From NCBI GenBank assembly GCA_016199935.1, contig JACQFS010000015.1, forward strand, positions 1 through 64,000: DNA of 64,000 bases. Reading direction: 5' to 3'. The stretch is from Verrucomicrobiota bacterium (GTDB lineage: Bacteria; Verrucomicrobiota; Verrucomicrobiia; Limisphaerales; JACQFS01). Shown piece after piece: positions 1 through 8,202 of the stretch. Both the position numbers and the translations under genes were made by a program. The first letter of the stretch is position 1. Each line of letters starts with the position of its first letter. The notes under the pieces were generated by a model. It saw only the letters and a program-made list of their open reading frames with translations. It was not told where the DNA came from and searched no databases.

Positions 1-240
1 GGCGTCTCCCGACGAGCCGAACTGGAATTCGGCGCTCCGGGGGGTGTCCGGTTGCGATTCGAGCAGGGCGATGAGGTGGCGGAGGAAGGCGAGGCGCGGC
101 GTGGTGTTGGCGTGGGGCGGAGCGTTCAGACGCCAGTTCGCGGCGAGAATCTGGCGGGCTTCCTCCAGCTTGCCGAGCATGATGAGGGTGAGCACCAGAT
201 TGTTGCGACGATGGATGGCACGTAGATGAAAACGAATACA
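1..240 (-). pseudogene. 3' remnant of a TPR-type protein, runs off the left edge
   Basis: On the minus strand a frame is open from 240 to the window edge and has coding character, reading for example RRNNLVLTLIMLGKLEEA and then a helical LAFLRHLIALLE segment. This is typical of the C-terminal helices of TPR proteins. An in-frame stop lies at 243-241, and no start codon joins this piece to the TPR frame that ends at 264. The simplest reading is the tail of a second TPR paralogue whose 5' part was lost. Assignment rests on helix pattern and context, and the rest of the gene lies outside the window. Confidence 0.5.
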
Positions 241-263
241 TCAGGTGGGTGGGACAGACGCTC

Positions 264-833
264 CTAAGCGGGGCTGCCGAATTGTATGCCATACGGTTTG
301 CCAATTGCGTTAAGTTCCGTCTGAGTTTGCTCCTTACTACGGCCCATTTCTCGCAGCAACCTAGCGTAGTTTCCAATGGCTGTTTGAAAATGAGGATGCG
401 GATGGCCAGTGCCACAGATGTATTTCAAATATATTTCCAGTTGCCGCCGCATCGGCAGTTCGGCCTCGGCTAAGCGATTCATGGCTTGTAGCAAGGTCGC
501 AAGGTTGTTTAGATTGGTTGCGACGTCGGGATGCTCCAAACCGAAACTGTTTTCGTTGATCGTCAGCGCCCGACGAAACAACGGCTCGGCCTCCGCAAGC
601 CGGTTGCTGTCCTTCAATAATCCGGCAAGGTTATTGAGGTGTCCGGCTACAGTGGGATGCTCCAGACCGAGAATTCTTTCGGCAATGGTAAGTGCGCGCC
701 GATAAAGCGGCTCAGCGTCCGCCAGCCGATTCGTATCTTGAAGTAGCATCGCTAAGTTGTTGAGCGAAGTAGAAAAATGGGGGTGATTTTCTCCAAAATT
801 TGTTTCAATGATTGAAATTGACCGCCGCATCAA
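264..833 (-). pseudogene. 3' part of the TIR-NB-ARC-TPR gene (TPR repeats), frameshifted
   Basis: About 190 residues of 42-residue TPR_10/TPR_12 repeats, each with the pattern HP.xA..LNNLA.LL...NRL.EAEPL.RRAL. The frame is open back to about 851 and continues the repeat series of the gene ending at 830. The first repeat is joined imperfectly: the other repeats read ATNRLAEAEPL-like, while here the upstream frame runs through the same DNA and stops. The available start (TTG at 833, ATG at 830) falls in the middle of a repeat, so this is very probably not an independent gene. TPR arrays of this type act as the sensor or partner-binding end of STAND proteins. It ends normally with a short Gly/Ser tail. 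Confidence 0.75.
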
Positions 834-2809
834 CGGCTCGGTTTCTGGCAGGTGGCCTTCAGCAATTGCGCGAGGTTGTTCAGTGCGCTAGCAAAACTCG
901 GATGGCTAGAGCCGAGTTTATTTTCACAAACCGCAATCATGCGTCGCATCAGTGGTTCGGCTTTGCCCCATTCCGCTAGGTGAGTCCAACGAGCGCCCGT
1001 TTGATTGAGAAGCCACGCAGCTTCGGGATGTTTCATTTCATCCCAAAGATCGGCAAGTGCGGCAAACGGTTCAAGTTCCCAGCGCGCGTCCACCCAGTTT
1101 GTGGCCTGTAGCAAAACCGCGTCACGTTCAGTTACCAGCACATCGACGGCTTGCTGCCGGACGGCACGATCAGATTCAGAACAATTATGCTTCGTCAATT
1201 CCTGCACAAGTCGGTGAACACGCACCACCCGTGGCTGTCCGTCAGTGTCCATCGCGTCAGTCGCTTGAATCAGACGCATGCTGAACAGGCGGCGCAGGAC
1301 ATTTTTCCACGGGTCGGGGTAGCCCGGCTCGGCGTCGCGTTCAATTTCGGGAAACGTCTTTGCCACCAGCGCGCGCAGCCACGGCAGCGGCACTTGGTCG
1401 GGCGGCAGCAGGGCGGCAAATTCCAGCGCCAGTTTCTCCGCTGCGCCCAATCGTTCCAGTGTCGGCTGGAGCGTCGCGCTCAAACGCTTTTCTCCGTGCA
1501 ACACGCCTTCGCTGCTCTGGCTGGCGGCGGTGTCGAGTCCTTCCAGTCCTTCCTTCTTCAGCCGCGCGAGAAAAGCGGCGCAGGTCACGTCGTTCGTAAA
1601 CTGGCCGAGATACACGGCGGCGGATTCCACGGCGAGGGTGAAGCTGCCGAGCAGTCGCACGATCTCTCGCGCGGCGTCGCGCTCCGCCTCGCTGCGGAAA
1701 CGTCCGTCGGGCTGGTAGCTCTCGATGAGCGCGAGGGCGTCGTCCGGCGGCAGTTCGTCAATGGCCAGGAACGAGCGGTCGCGGTGCGCGCCGTGCAGTT
1801 CGTTTTCGCCCAGCCGCGTGGTGGCGAGGACGTGCAGCCAGTCGCCGCCGTTGAGCCGCGCGACCTGCGCGGGGTCGAGCAGGCCGGGCCGGTCCACGTT
1901 GTCGAGGAGGAGCAGGCAGCGGTGAGGCGCGCGGGCGTCGGCGAGTTTCTTCAGTTCGCGGCGGGTGCGCTCGAACTGGAGGTCGGCATTTTTCTTTTCG
2001 TCGTCGGTGAACTCGAAGCCGATGGGCGTGGCGAGTTCGGCGAGGGCGAGGCGCAGGTCGTCCTTGCCCGCGCAGCGCACCTGCCAGCGTCCGCCGCCGT
2101 ATTCGTCGGCAAAGGCGTGGGCGTATTCGATGGCGAGCGCGGTCTTGCCCAGCCCGCCGACGCCGTTGACGGCGGTGACGACGCCGATGTGTCCAGGCGT
2201 GACGAAGTTTTCGCGAAGCATCCGCAGGTTGGCGGTGCGTCCGATGAAGTGAGGATTGTGCGCGTCCACGTTGCCGAGACTTTTTTCGGCGCGTTCGCCG
2301 CGCGAGATGGTCTTGGCAATCTGCTCGTTGAGCCTGCCCATGCGTTCCTGCACGGCGGCTTCGCGCAGGGCTTCCTCGCCTTGGTCATGCCAGGGACGCA
2401 GGTCAAAGTATTGGCGCTTGCGCAGTTCGGCGACCCACGCGGCGCATTGCTGCTCGAAGCCTTTGCTGTCCCAGCCCGGCACTTCGACGAAGTAAATCGG
2501 CGCGACGCCGTTGAAGCCGTGCAGATGGCCGATCTCGTATTTGAGGTATTCGACAAATTCCCATTCGCAATACTCGCTCTTGAGATACGCCGGGGAAAGA
2601 CACGCGAGCAGCAAGCGTGACTCGCGGAGGCCTTGAAGAATGCGTTGCCGCCAGTCTTGCATCCCGTGGATTTCCTGCTGGTCGAAGAACGGGACGAGTT
2701 CGCGCTTCGCGAATGGAGCAAAATCTTTCTTGATGCGCTCGACGAGCTGCGTGATTCGGCCATCGGCATTATCGCGCCGGGAGTAGCTGATGAAGATGTC
2801 GTAGGGCAT
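830..2809 (-). CDS. TIR / NB-ARC (STAND) / TPR protein, N-terminal part of a broken gene
   Basis: 659 residues. Residues 1-150 form a TIR domain starting YDIFISYSRRD, with the SEYCEWE element; E84 sits where TIR NADases have the catalytic Glu. Residues about 190-480 form an NB-ARC STAND ATPase with P-loop GVGGLGKT (near 215-222) and Walker B RCLLLLDNVD (near 305). The last 60 residues begin a TPR array and end abruptly after LLKAT. The TPR frame resumes one frame over at about 851 (downstream piece 264-833), so the native protein would be about 850 residues. In the family, TIR-STAND proteins are immune-type sensors that deplete NAD+ on activation; this role is an inference here. No neighbouring defence genes are visible. 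The TIR and ATPase halves are intact, so a truncated protein could still be made. Confidence 0.85.
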   Translation of the reverse strand: MPYDIFISYSRRDNADGRITQLVERIKKDFAPFAKRELVPFFDQQEIHGMQDWRQRILQGLRESRLLLACLSPAYLKSEYCEWEFVEYLKYEIGHLHGFNGVAPIYFVEVPGWDSKGFEQQCAAWVAELRKRQYFDLRPWHDQGEEALREAAVQERMGRLNEQIAKTISRGERAEKSLGNVDAHNPHFIGRTANLRMLRENFVTPGHIGVVTAVNGVGGLGKTALAIEYAHAFADEYGGGRWQVRCAGKDDLRLALAELATPIGFEFTDDEKKNADLQFERTRRELKKLADARAPHRCLLLLDNVDRPGLLDPAQVARLNGGDWLHVLATTRLGENELHGAHRDRSFLAIDELPPDDALALIESYQPDGRFRSEAERDAAREIVRLLGSFTLAVESAAVYLGQFTNDVTCAAFLARLKKEGLEGLDTAASQSSEGVLHGEKRLSATLQPTLERLGAAEKLALEFAALLPPDQVPLPWLRALVAKTFPEIERDAEPGYPDPWKNVLRRLFSMRLIQATDAMDTDGQPRVVRVHRLVQELTKHNCSESDRAVRQQAVDVLVTERDAVLLQATNWVDARWELEPFAALADLWDEMKHPEAAWLLNQTGARWTHLAEWGKAEPLMRRMIAVCENKLGSSHPSFASALNNLAQLLKATCQKPSR

Positions 2810-2942
2810 CGGCTTTGCCTCTGCAATCTGTTTGGATTGACGCGGACGAGTCTGCCCGGCTGCCGCCGTGCTGGCAAGTGGAGGCTGGAAAGGAGCCAGG
2901 GACTTGCGGAGTTCGTCCCTCCGCAGTGTTTGCTCGCTTCCT

Positions 2943-2985
2943 CCGCATCACCCGCACGCGGTGCGTCTCGCTGTCGCCGATGGAG
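2943..2985 (-). pseudogene. remnant of an NHL-propeller 3' end
   Basis: These 43 bases match 3299-3341, the last codons of the NHL gene, with two differences. Read on the minus strand they give IGDSETHRVRVMRRK, against IGDSEAHRVRVMRKK in the intact gene. The similarity stops on both sides. It looks like the debris of a duplicated NHL gene now lying between the TIR gene and a small ORF. Confidence 0.6.
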
Positions 2986-3031
2986 GCTTCACGGCTTGCT
3001 TCATCAGGCCGCGCGTGGTAGTCATCCAAAC

Positions 3032-3238
3032 ATGAAAGCGGTGAATCTCCTGGACGCGCTGGAAAAGCCCAAGTTCAAGCCATTCGACTTGTGCCTGGAC
3101 AACGGGCGGGTCATTCGCATCAAGCACCCGGATTGCGTGTTGTTTAATGACCCGAAGACGGTCGCGGTCATCGCCGACGGGGAGCACTTGCACATCGTGG
3201 ACTTGGACCACGTTTCCAATCTCGCGCTCGCGAGCTAG
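3032..3238 (+). CDS. small conserved-looking protein of unknown function
   Basis: 68 residues starting at ATG 3032. The sequence runs MKAVNLLDALEKPKFKPF, then an extended segment (CLDNGRVIRIKHPDCVL) and then VAVIADGEHLHIVDLDHV. This layout, an N-terminal helix followed by beta strands around a '.HPD.' element, resembles small PVC proteins of unknown function that I know only as hypothetical. A longer upstream extension in the same frame overlaps the TIR gene and has no coding character, so the internal ATG is preferred. A weak GC hairpin followed by T's (about 3272-3298) could end its transcript. Confidence 0.6.
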   Translation: MKAVNLLDALEKPKFKPFDLCLDNGRVIRIKHPDCVLFNDPKTVAVIADGEHLHIVDLDHVSNLALAS

Positions 3239-3289
3239 GCGGAAGTTATTTCCTTGGGAAAAATTGCCCGGTCGGAGACCGGCGCTCCG

Positions 3290-4384
3290 TCATTTTTTCC
3301 GCATCACCCGCACGCGGTGCGCCTCGCTGTCGCCGATGAAGATCGAGCCGTCGGCGTCCACGTAAATGCCGTGGAGGCGGGCCATCGCGCACTTCAATGG
3401 GTCGCCATCAGGGCCGTCGCCCTTTTCGCCGGTGCCGGCCATGAGGAGGAGTTTGCCGGTCTTGGCCTCGACCATGCGCACGGTGTGGCTCTCGGTGTCG
3501 GCGAGCCAGGCGTTGCCGTCGCGGTCAATGGCGATGCCCTTGGGGCCGGAGAGCGTGGCGAGTTTCGCCGGACCGCCGTTGCCGGTGAAACCCTTCGGGC
3601 CCGTGCCGGCGATGTGGTGAATTTTCCCCGCCTTGAGATCGAACTTGAAGACTTGGTTGCCCTCGCGCGTGACGGCCCAGAGATTTCCCGCCGCGTCGAA
3701 GTCGAGCGAGCGCGGCCCCTTGAGCGGCGTGCCGGCGATGGGCGCGCCGTCGGGCGTGGCGCCGGCTTTGCCCGTGCCGGCGAAGGTGGAGATGACGCCG
3801 GTCTTCATGTCCACGCGGCGGATGACGTGATTGGCGATGTCGCAGATGTAGAGGCTGCCGTCGGGGCCAAACTGGATGCTGTGCGGTTGCTTGAGCTGCG
3901 CCTTGTTCGCGGGGCCGCCGTCGCCGCTGTAGCCGGCGGTGCCGGTGCCGGCGAAGGTGGTGATGACCTGCGTCTTCGCATCCACGCGGCGGATGGCGTG
4001 GTTCTGCATGTCGGCGATGTAGAAATTGCCGGCTTTGTCGAAGCGGATTTCGTGCGGGAGGTTGAAGGTCGCCTGAAGCGCCGGCCCGCCATCGCCGGAG
4101 TAGCCCTTCACGCCACTCCCGGCGACGGCGTGAATTTTTCCATCCGCGGTGACTTTGCTGATCCGTTGCCCGGTGTATTGGCAAAAATAAATCGCACCGT
4201 CCGGTCCGCGCACGACACCGAAGGGATTGTCGAGCTTCGCGGCTGTGGCGGGGCCGCCGTCTCCGGCGAAGCCTTTCTCGCCGGTGCCGGCGAAGGTGGA
4301 GATGGTCCATTGCGCGGCGGAGGCGGCGGAGCACAGGGCCACGGAAAAAATCAAAGCGAGCGAGAGCGAGTTGAGTCGTTGCAT
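3290..4384 (-). CDS. secreted NHL-repeat beta-propeller protein
   Basis: 364 residues. The chosen ATG at 4384 gives a clean signal peptide (MQRLNSLSLALIFSVALC, cleaved near SAA-AQ); the frame is open further upstream but that stretch crosses a palindromic repeat and looks non-coding. About six NHL blades carry the recurrent FAGTG.KG..GDGGPA..A.L..P motif followed by G.L.V.D..NH.IR.VD. NHL propellers bind proteins or ligands and some are lyases or oxidoreductases; no catalytic motif stands out. Probably periplasmic or extracellular. A fragment of its 3' end is duplicated at 2943-2985. Confidence 0.85.
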   Translation of the reverse strand: MQRLNSLSLALIFSVALCSAASAAQWTISTFAGTGEKGFAGDGGPATAAKLDNPFGVVRGPDGAIYFCQYTGQRISKVTADGKIHAVAGSGVKGYSGDGGPALQATFNLPHEIRFDKAGNFYIADMQNHAIRRVDAKTQVITTFAGTGTAGYSGDGGPANKAQLKQPHSIQFGPDGSLYICDIANHVIRRVDMKTGVISTFAGTGKAGATPDGAPIAGTPLKGPRSLDFDAAGNLWAVTREGNQVFKFDLKAGKIHHIAGTGPKGFTGNGGPAKLATLSGPKGIAIDRDGNAWLADTESHTVRMVEAKTGKLLLMAGTGEKGDGPDGDPLKCAMARLHGIYVDADGSIFIGDSEAHRVRVMRKK

Positions 4385-4410
4385 TGGAAAATCCTGAGGG
4401 GAATCCCGAA

Positions 4411-4480
4411 GAAGGTCAAACGAATGGGGGCAGGCGAATGAAGAAAAAGAAATTCGTCTGACCCCATTCGTTTGACCTTC
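4411..4480. repeat. 70-bp inverted repeat, family A copy 1
   Basis: The left arm begins GAAGGTCAAACGAATGGGG and the right arm ends CCCCATTCGTTTGACCTTC, with a spacer rich in A. A second copy lies at 16794-16866, with the same core TCAGGCGAATG / CATTCGCCTGA. It sits between two divergent genes, just 5' of the NHL gene. The size and symmetry suggest a REP- or MITE-type element. No transposase is nearby. Confidence 0.8.
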
Positions 4481-4506
4481 TCCCTCCATGCCGTTAGAAG
4501 CCGCGC

Positions 4507-5013
4507 GTGCTTTTGAATTTCGCACAAGTCTTCTGGCAGCTCATCGAGCTGCCGTTTCATCACGCCGACTTGGTGTGGGCCATCGTGCCGCTTTATTTCG
4601 GCTGGCTTGTCAACGAGCTGACCTCGAACAAGGCGAACTTCGGCACCGCGCTCAACACCGGCTTCAGCTTCGTGTGGTCCGGCGCGCACTGGCTGTGGCA
4701 GACGTTCGGCACGCGCGCCGCGCACGCGCCGAAGGTGAACCTCGATTTCCTGCTCGCCGTGAACGTGGCCGTCACGCTCGCGACCATCGCCGTGGGGTTG
4801 GTGGCGCTGTGGTGCGGCGTGCGGCGGAAATTCCCGGGCGGCACGTCATTCCTCGGTCACGCGCGGTTCAGCAATTATTTCATGATCACGCTGTTTCCCA
4901 TCCAGGCCAGCTACCTCCCGTGGTCGTGGGCGCGCGTCGCGGCGATCCTGATTTTCGCCGGGCCGCTGTGGCTCGCGTGTCACTTCGGGCTGAAGCCGTT
5001 GCGGAAAAAGTGA
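4507..5013 (+). CDS. small multi-pass membrane protein of unknown function
   Basis: 168 residues from a GTG start. Hydrophobic segments lie near residues 5-35 (broken by charged or His residues: LPFHHADLVWAIVPLYFGWLV), 80-105 (LLAVNVAVTLATIAVGLVAL), 120-135 and 140-160 (ILIFAGPLWLACHFGL). No motif I recognise. The GTG start follows the palindromic repeat with no strong ribosome site. It stands alone on the plus strand and converges with the GYF_2 gene. An inner-membrane location is the only safe inference. Confidence 0.65.
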   Translation: MLLNFAQVFWQLIELPFHHADLVWAIVPLYFGWLVNELTSNKANFGTALNTGFSFVWSGAHWLWQTFGTRAAHAPKVNLDFLLAVNVAVTLATIAVGLVALWCGVRRKFPGGTSFLGHARFSNYFMITLFPIQASYLPWSWARVAAILIFAGPLWLACHFGLKPLRKK

Positions 5014-5057
5014 ACTGGCTCCTGGCCGCCGCCGCTCCGAGGCCAACGAAAAGCGGC

Positions 5058-5873
5058 CTACTTGTCCGGTCCATCCCACGGCGGAAGCGTGGCGAGGAAT
5101 GACTCGTGGACGCCCACCAGCCAGATGCGCTCCTTGGTGATGCGTTTGGCGGAAACCACCCGCGCCCCAGCGGTCCCCACGACGGCTCCGGCCAGAATCG
5201 CGACGATCCCCAAGATGATCAACACGACCAGATCTTTTCCGACGGCGCCCGCCACGATCATCCCGATGCCGGCGAAGACCAATCCCCACGCGACCCACAC
5301 AAACGTGCGCCGTTTCCGCCGGTGGCGTTCGCACAAGCCGATGTGAATGGTCGCGCGCTTGCGGACGATGAGCGCCGCGATCGCATAGACCAGGACGCTG
5401 ATGAGGACGAGCAGGAAAAGCCAGGGCGTGTGCCAGTAGAGCTTGCGCCGGAAATCAGCGGCGGTGACGGGCTCGTTGCACTTCACGCAGCGCGGGGGCA
5501 GCGGCGATTCCAGGTCCATCACCAGTTGTTTGCCCGAGCGCCACACGCGGGCGCCGGTCATCAGCGCGGCGGGGGCGCCCTCGCGCAGCCCTTGCAGATA
5601 CAGCGGCTTGCACGCGGCGCAAATCTTGTGGCCGAAAAGTTCGACCATCTCGTCTTCGGGAAATGCCTGGCCGCAGCGGGCGCAACGCGACCCGGCCGGC
5701 ATCGGCGGCGGAACGGCGCCGGAGTTGCGGGTGCCGTAGGGAACCCAGCCAGCGAGGCCTTCGCGCCAGACGCGCGTGGTGGTGGTGACTTCGCCCGTCT
5801 GCGCCAGACGGTTCAGTTCCTCCTCCGCCACCGGACCGAGGGGTTGGCCGTTCCGCTCGTAGTGCCATTGCAT
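5058..5873 (-). CDS. GYF_2-domain membrane protein with zinc-ribbon-like cysteines
   Basis: 271 residues. The start at ATG 5873 is preferred because the protein then opens with the GYF_2 (DUF4339) domain: MQWHYERNGQPLGPV..EEL..L...G.....T.VWREG..GWVP. Next come two CxxC pairs (CARCGQAF...CAAC) that look like a zinc ribbon or LIM-like knuckle, another CVKC, and two or three transmembrane helices around residues 150-240. In this family the GYF_2 domain is linked to membrane proteins of unknown function and probably mediates protein contacts. Upstream codons in frame give an unlikely extension. It is followed closely by the minus-strand methyltransferase-like gene, so the two may be cotranscribed. 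Confidence 0.75.
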   Translation of the reverse strand: MQWHYERNGQPLGPVAEEELNRLAQTGEVTTTTRVWREGLAGWVPYGTRNSGAVPPPMPAGSRCARCGQAFPEDEMVELFGHKICAACKPLYLQGLREGAPAALMTGARVWRSGKQLVMDLESPLPPRCVKCNEPVTAADFRRKLYWHTPWLFLLVLISVLVYAIAALIVRKRATIHIGLCERHRRKRRTFVWVAWGLVFAGIGMIVAGAVGKDLVVLIILGIVAILAGAVVGTAGARVVSAKRITKERIWLVGVHESFLATLPPWDGPDK

Positions 5874-5930
5874 GACGGGCGACTTATGCGCGGAACGCGC
5901 CGCTGCGGCAAGCGGCAAACCCAATCGCCG

Positions 5931-6395
5931 TCAGTAAAGTCCGGGGAAGAAACGTTTCACCCGCCGCGCGTAGTCCGCGTAGTTGGAAAATTTTTCCCGA
6001 AGCCACCGCTCCTCGCGCCGGGCCTTCAGGTCGAGGAAGACCGCCTGCACCAGCGCGACCGCGAGGACCGCGCGGCTCGACCACACCAGCGCCCAGCCGA
6101 ACGCGAGCAGGATGAGGCTCGCGTAGAGCGGATGCCGGATGCGCGCGTAGATGCCGGTGGTGATGAGTTGCGAACCGCCGACCGGTTGCGGAAAGGGCGT
6201 GCGAAACTTGCCGAGCACGCGGTCGCCGCGGATGCCAACAACGGCACCGAGCGCGAACAATACTGCGCCGGCGGCGAGCGTGAGCCAGTTGCCCCAGCGT
6301 TCACGACACAGCGGCGCGAGTAGAATCACCGCGCCCATCAGCACGAACTGCACGACGACCCAGATGCCGCCGCGTTGCTGGAAGGAGTCACTCAT
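5931..6395 (-). CDS. isoprenylcysteine carboxyl methyltransferase (ICMT/PEMT)-like membrane protein
   Basis: 154 residues starting MSDSFQQRGG at 6395. There are three or four hydrophobic segments and the signature GIYARIRHPLYASLILLAFG, which matches the 'G.Y...RHP.Y' loop of the ICMT/phospholipid methyltransferase superfamily, followed by an E..L...F...Y..Y...V.RF.P ending. These membrane enzymes use S-adenosylmethionine; the substrate is unknown in bacteria lacking prenylated proteins. It is divergent from leuC with about 90 bp between the starts. Confidence 0.8.
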   Translation of the reverse strand: MSDSFQQRGGIWVVVQFVLMGAVILLAPLCRERWGNWLTLAAGAVLFALGAVVGIRGDRVLGKFRTPFPQPVGGSQLITTGIYARIRHPLYASLILLAFGWALVWSSRAVLAVALVQAVFLDLKARREERWLREKFSNYADYARRVKRFFPGLY

Positions 6396-6488
6396 TTGAC
6401 CGCATGGAAATTCCACGGCGCAGGCGTGGCAAGCGGATTCCCCTGTTGCACCGCCCCAGCTCGTCGGCTAGTTTTCGCCCCCTGAATT

Positions 6489-7865
6489 ATGACACTGACT
6501 GAAAAACTGCTCGCTCGCGCCGCCGGCAAAGCGTCCGTCGCCGCCGGCGACAACGTGTGGGTGAAGGCCGACGTGCTGATGACCCACGACGTGTGCGGGC
6601 CGGGGACCATCGGCGTGTTCAAGCGCGAGTTCGGCAAGACGGCGAAGGTCTGGGACAAGAACCGCGTCGTCATCATTCCCGACCATTACATTTTCACCGC
6701 CGACTCGCTCTCCAACCGCAACGTGGACATTCTCCGCGACTTCTCGCGCGAGCAGGGGCTGCCGTATTTCTACGACGTGATTGACGACCCGAACGGCTCG
6801 TGGAAGTTCGACGCGGCCAAGGGCAACCTGAAGAGGCAATACGGCTCGCGCTATGCCGGCGTCTGCCACACCGCGCTGCCGGCCAAGGGCCACACGCGCC
6901 CCGGTGAAGTGCTCTTCGGCACCGACTCGCACACGTGCATGGCCGGCGCGTTCAATGAATTCGCCACCGGCATCGGCAACACCGACGCGGGCTTCGTCAT
7001 GGGCACCGGCAAACTGCTCATCAAGGTGCCCGAGACGATGCACTTCCGGCTCGAAGGAAAATTGCAACCCGGCGTGATGGCGAAGGACGTGATCCTCCAT
7101 TGCATCGGCGAGATCGGCTTCGACGGCGCGACCTATCGCGCGATGCAGTTCGACGGCCCCGGCGTCGCGAGCCTCTCGATGGACGACCGCATGACCATCG
7201 CGAACATGGCCATCGAGGCCGGCGGCAAGAACGGCATCTTCGAGTTCGACGCGCGCACGGCGGAATACGTGGACGCGCGCACGCGGCTCAACGGAACGAT
7301 TCAGAAATACGAACCCGTCGTCGTGGATAAGAACCAGAAGTTCGTTTACGAGACCGTCATCGATCTCGACAAGCTGGAGCCGACGGTCGCGTGTCATCCG
7401 GACCCCGGCCAGCGCAAGAAGGCGAAGGACATGGGCGACGTGAAACTCGACCGCGCCTACGTCGGCTCCTGCACCGGGGGCAAGACGAGCGACTTCATCG
7501 AGGTCGCGCGCGTGTTGCGCGGGCGCAAGGTGAGCATTGACACCTTCGGCGTGCCGGCGACGCCGGACATCGTGCATGAACTCCAGACCACGCGCTGGGG
7601 CGACCAGACCATCTGGCAGATTCTCGAGGACGCCGGCGTGCGCATGACGGAAAACGCCGGCTGCTCCGCGTGTCTCGGCGGCCCGGTGGACACGTTCGGC
7701 CGCATGAACCAGGGCGGGCTCAAGTGCATCAGCGCCACGAACCGCAATTTCCCCGGCCGCATGGGCCACAAGGAATCGCAAGTCTTCCTCGCGTCGCCTG
7801 CCACGGTTGCGGCCAGCGCCATCACCGGCAAAGTCACCGACCCGCGCGAGTATCTGGTGAACTGA
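6489..7865 (+). CDS. leuC: 3-isopropylmalate dehydratase large subunit (aconitase family)
   Basis: 458 residues. Aconitase-superfamily enzymes with a [4Fe-4S] cluster isomerise 2- to 3-isopropylmalate in leucine synthesis. The cluster ligands are visible as C328 (GSCTGGK), C392 and C395 (GCSACLGG). Other family landmarks are GTDSHTCMAGAF and the ATNRNFPGRMG block near the C-terminus. The length fits the LeuC/homoaconitase HacA branch. No small subunit (leuD) lies beside it, so the partner must be encoded elsewhere; a homoaconitase role cannot be excluded from sequence alone. Confidence 0.9.
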   Translation: MTLTEKLLARAAGKASVAAGDNVWVKADVLMTHDVCGPGTIGVFKREFGKTAKVWDKNRVVIIPDHYIFTADSLSNRNVDILRDFSREQGLPYFYDVIDDPNGSWKFDAAKGNLKRQYGSRYAGVCHTALPAKGHTRPGEVLFGTDSHTCMAGAFNEFATGIGNTDAGFVMGTGKLLIKVPETMHFRLEGKLQPGVMAKDVILHCIGEIGFDGATYRAMQFDGPGVASLSMDDRMTIANMAIEAGGKNGIFEFDARTAEYVDARTRLNGTIQKYEPVVVDKNQKFVYETVIDLDKLEPTVACHPDPGQRKKAKDMGDVKLDRAYVGSCTGGKTSDFIEVARVLRGRKVSIDTFGVPATPDIVHELQTTRWGDQTIWQILEDAGVRMTENAGCSACLGGPVDTFGRMNQGGLKCISATNRNFPGRMGHKESQVFLASPATVAASAITGKVTDPREYLVN

Positions 7866-7935
7866 GTGCGTTCCGAAACCTTTCGCGAAATTCCGCGCTG
7901 GCGACGGCGCGGGTTTTCTTTTCCAAAAACATTTT

Positions 7936-7964
7936 TTGACAAACGCGTGCGGATGAAGTTTCTT
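7936..7964 (+). promoter_or_regulatory. candidate sigma-70 promoter
   Basis: A perfect -35 box TTGACA at 7936-7941 follows a T-rich stretch and stands 17 bases from TTTCTT at 7959-7964, a weak -10. It lies about 70 bases after leuC and just before a 38-codon ORF whose unit ends at a good terminator. A start near 7971 would leave almost no leader. Confidence 0.45.
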
Positions 7965-7976
7965 CCGCGCCCTGAG

Positions 7977-8093
7977 ATGAAACTCACAAACACAACCAAA
8001 GCGAGCTTCCGGTCCTCCGGCCCCTGCGGCCACATGGTCCACGTGACCATCGGCCAGCGCTGGCTCCCCGGCTTTGGCATCGTGAGTTCCTGA
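7977..8093 (+). CDS. candidate 38-residue small protein
   Basis: ATG 7977 to TGA 8091-8093. It encodes MKLTNTTKASFRSSGPCGHM and continues with VHVTIGQRWLPGFGIVSS. It lies between a candidate promoter (TTGACA) and a strong hairpin terminator, in a stretch otherwise empty of genes. That position supports a short transcribed unit, either a small protein or a non-coding RNA. I do not recognise the sequence. Confidence 0.35.
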   Translation: MKLTNTTKASFRSSGPCGHMVHVTIGQRWLPGFGIVSS

Positions 8094-8116
8094 AACATTT
8101 AACCAGATTTTCACCG

Positions 8117-8155
8117 AAACCCACGATTGCCGAAGCAGTCGTGGGTTTTTGTTTT
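8117..8155 (+). terminator. rho-independent terminator
   Basis: A perfect 10-bp stem, AAACCCACGA (8117-8126) with TCGTGGGTTT (8139-8148), has a 12-base loop and is followed by TTGTTTT. It ends the short unit that begins near 7970, and possibly leuC read-through. Confidence 0.85.
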
Positions 8156-8202
8156 GGCCCGCAAGCTGCGGACCAGCCGGTGAGGAAAGCGAAAGGCAAA
8201 AC

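Noticed and set aside
1151-2620. Long plus-strand frame opposite the TIR-NB-ARC gene
   Set aside because: Arg/Gly/Ala-rich with no motifs; it mirrors the minus-strand codons.
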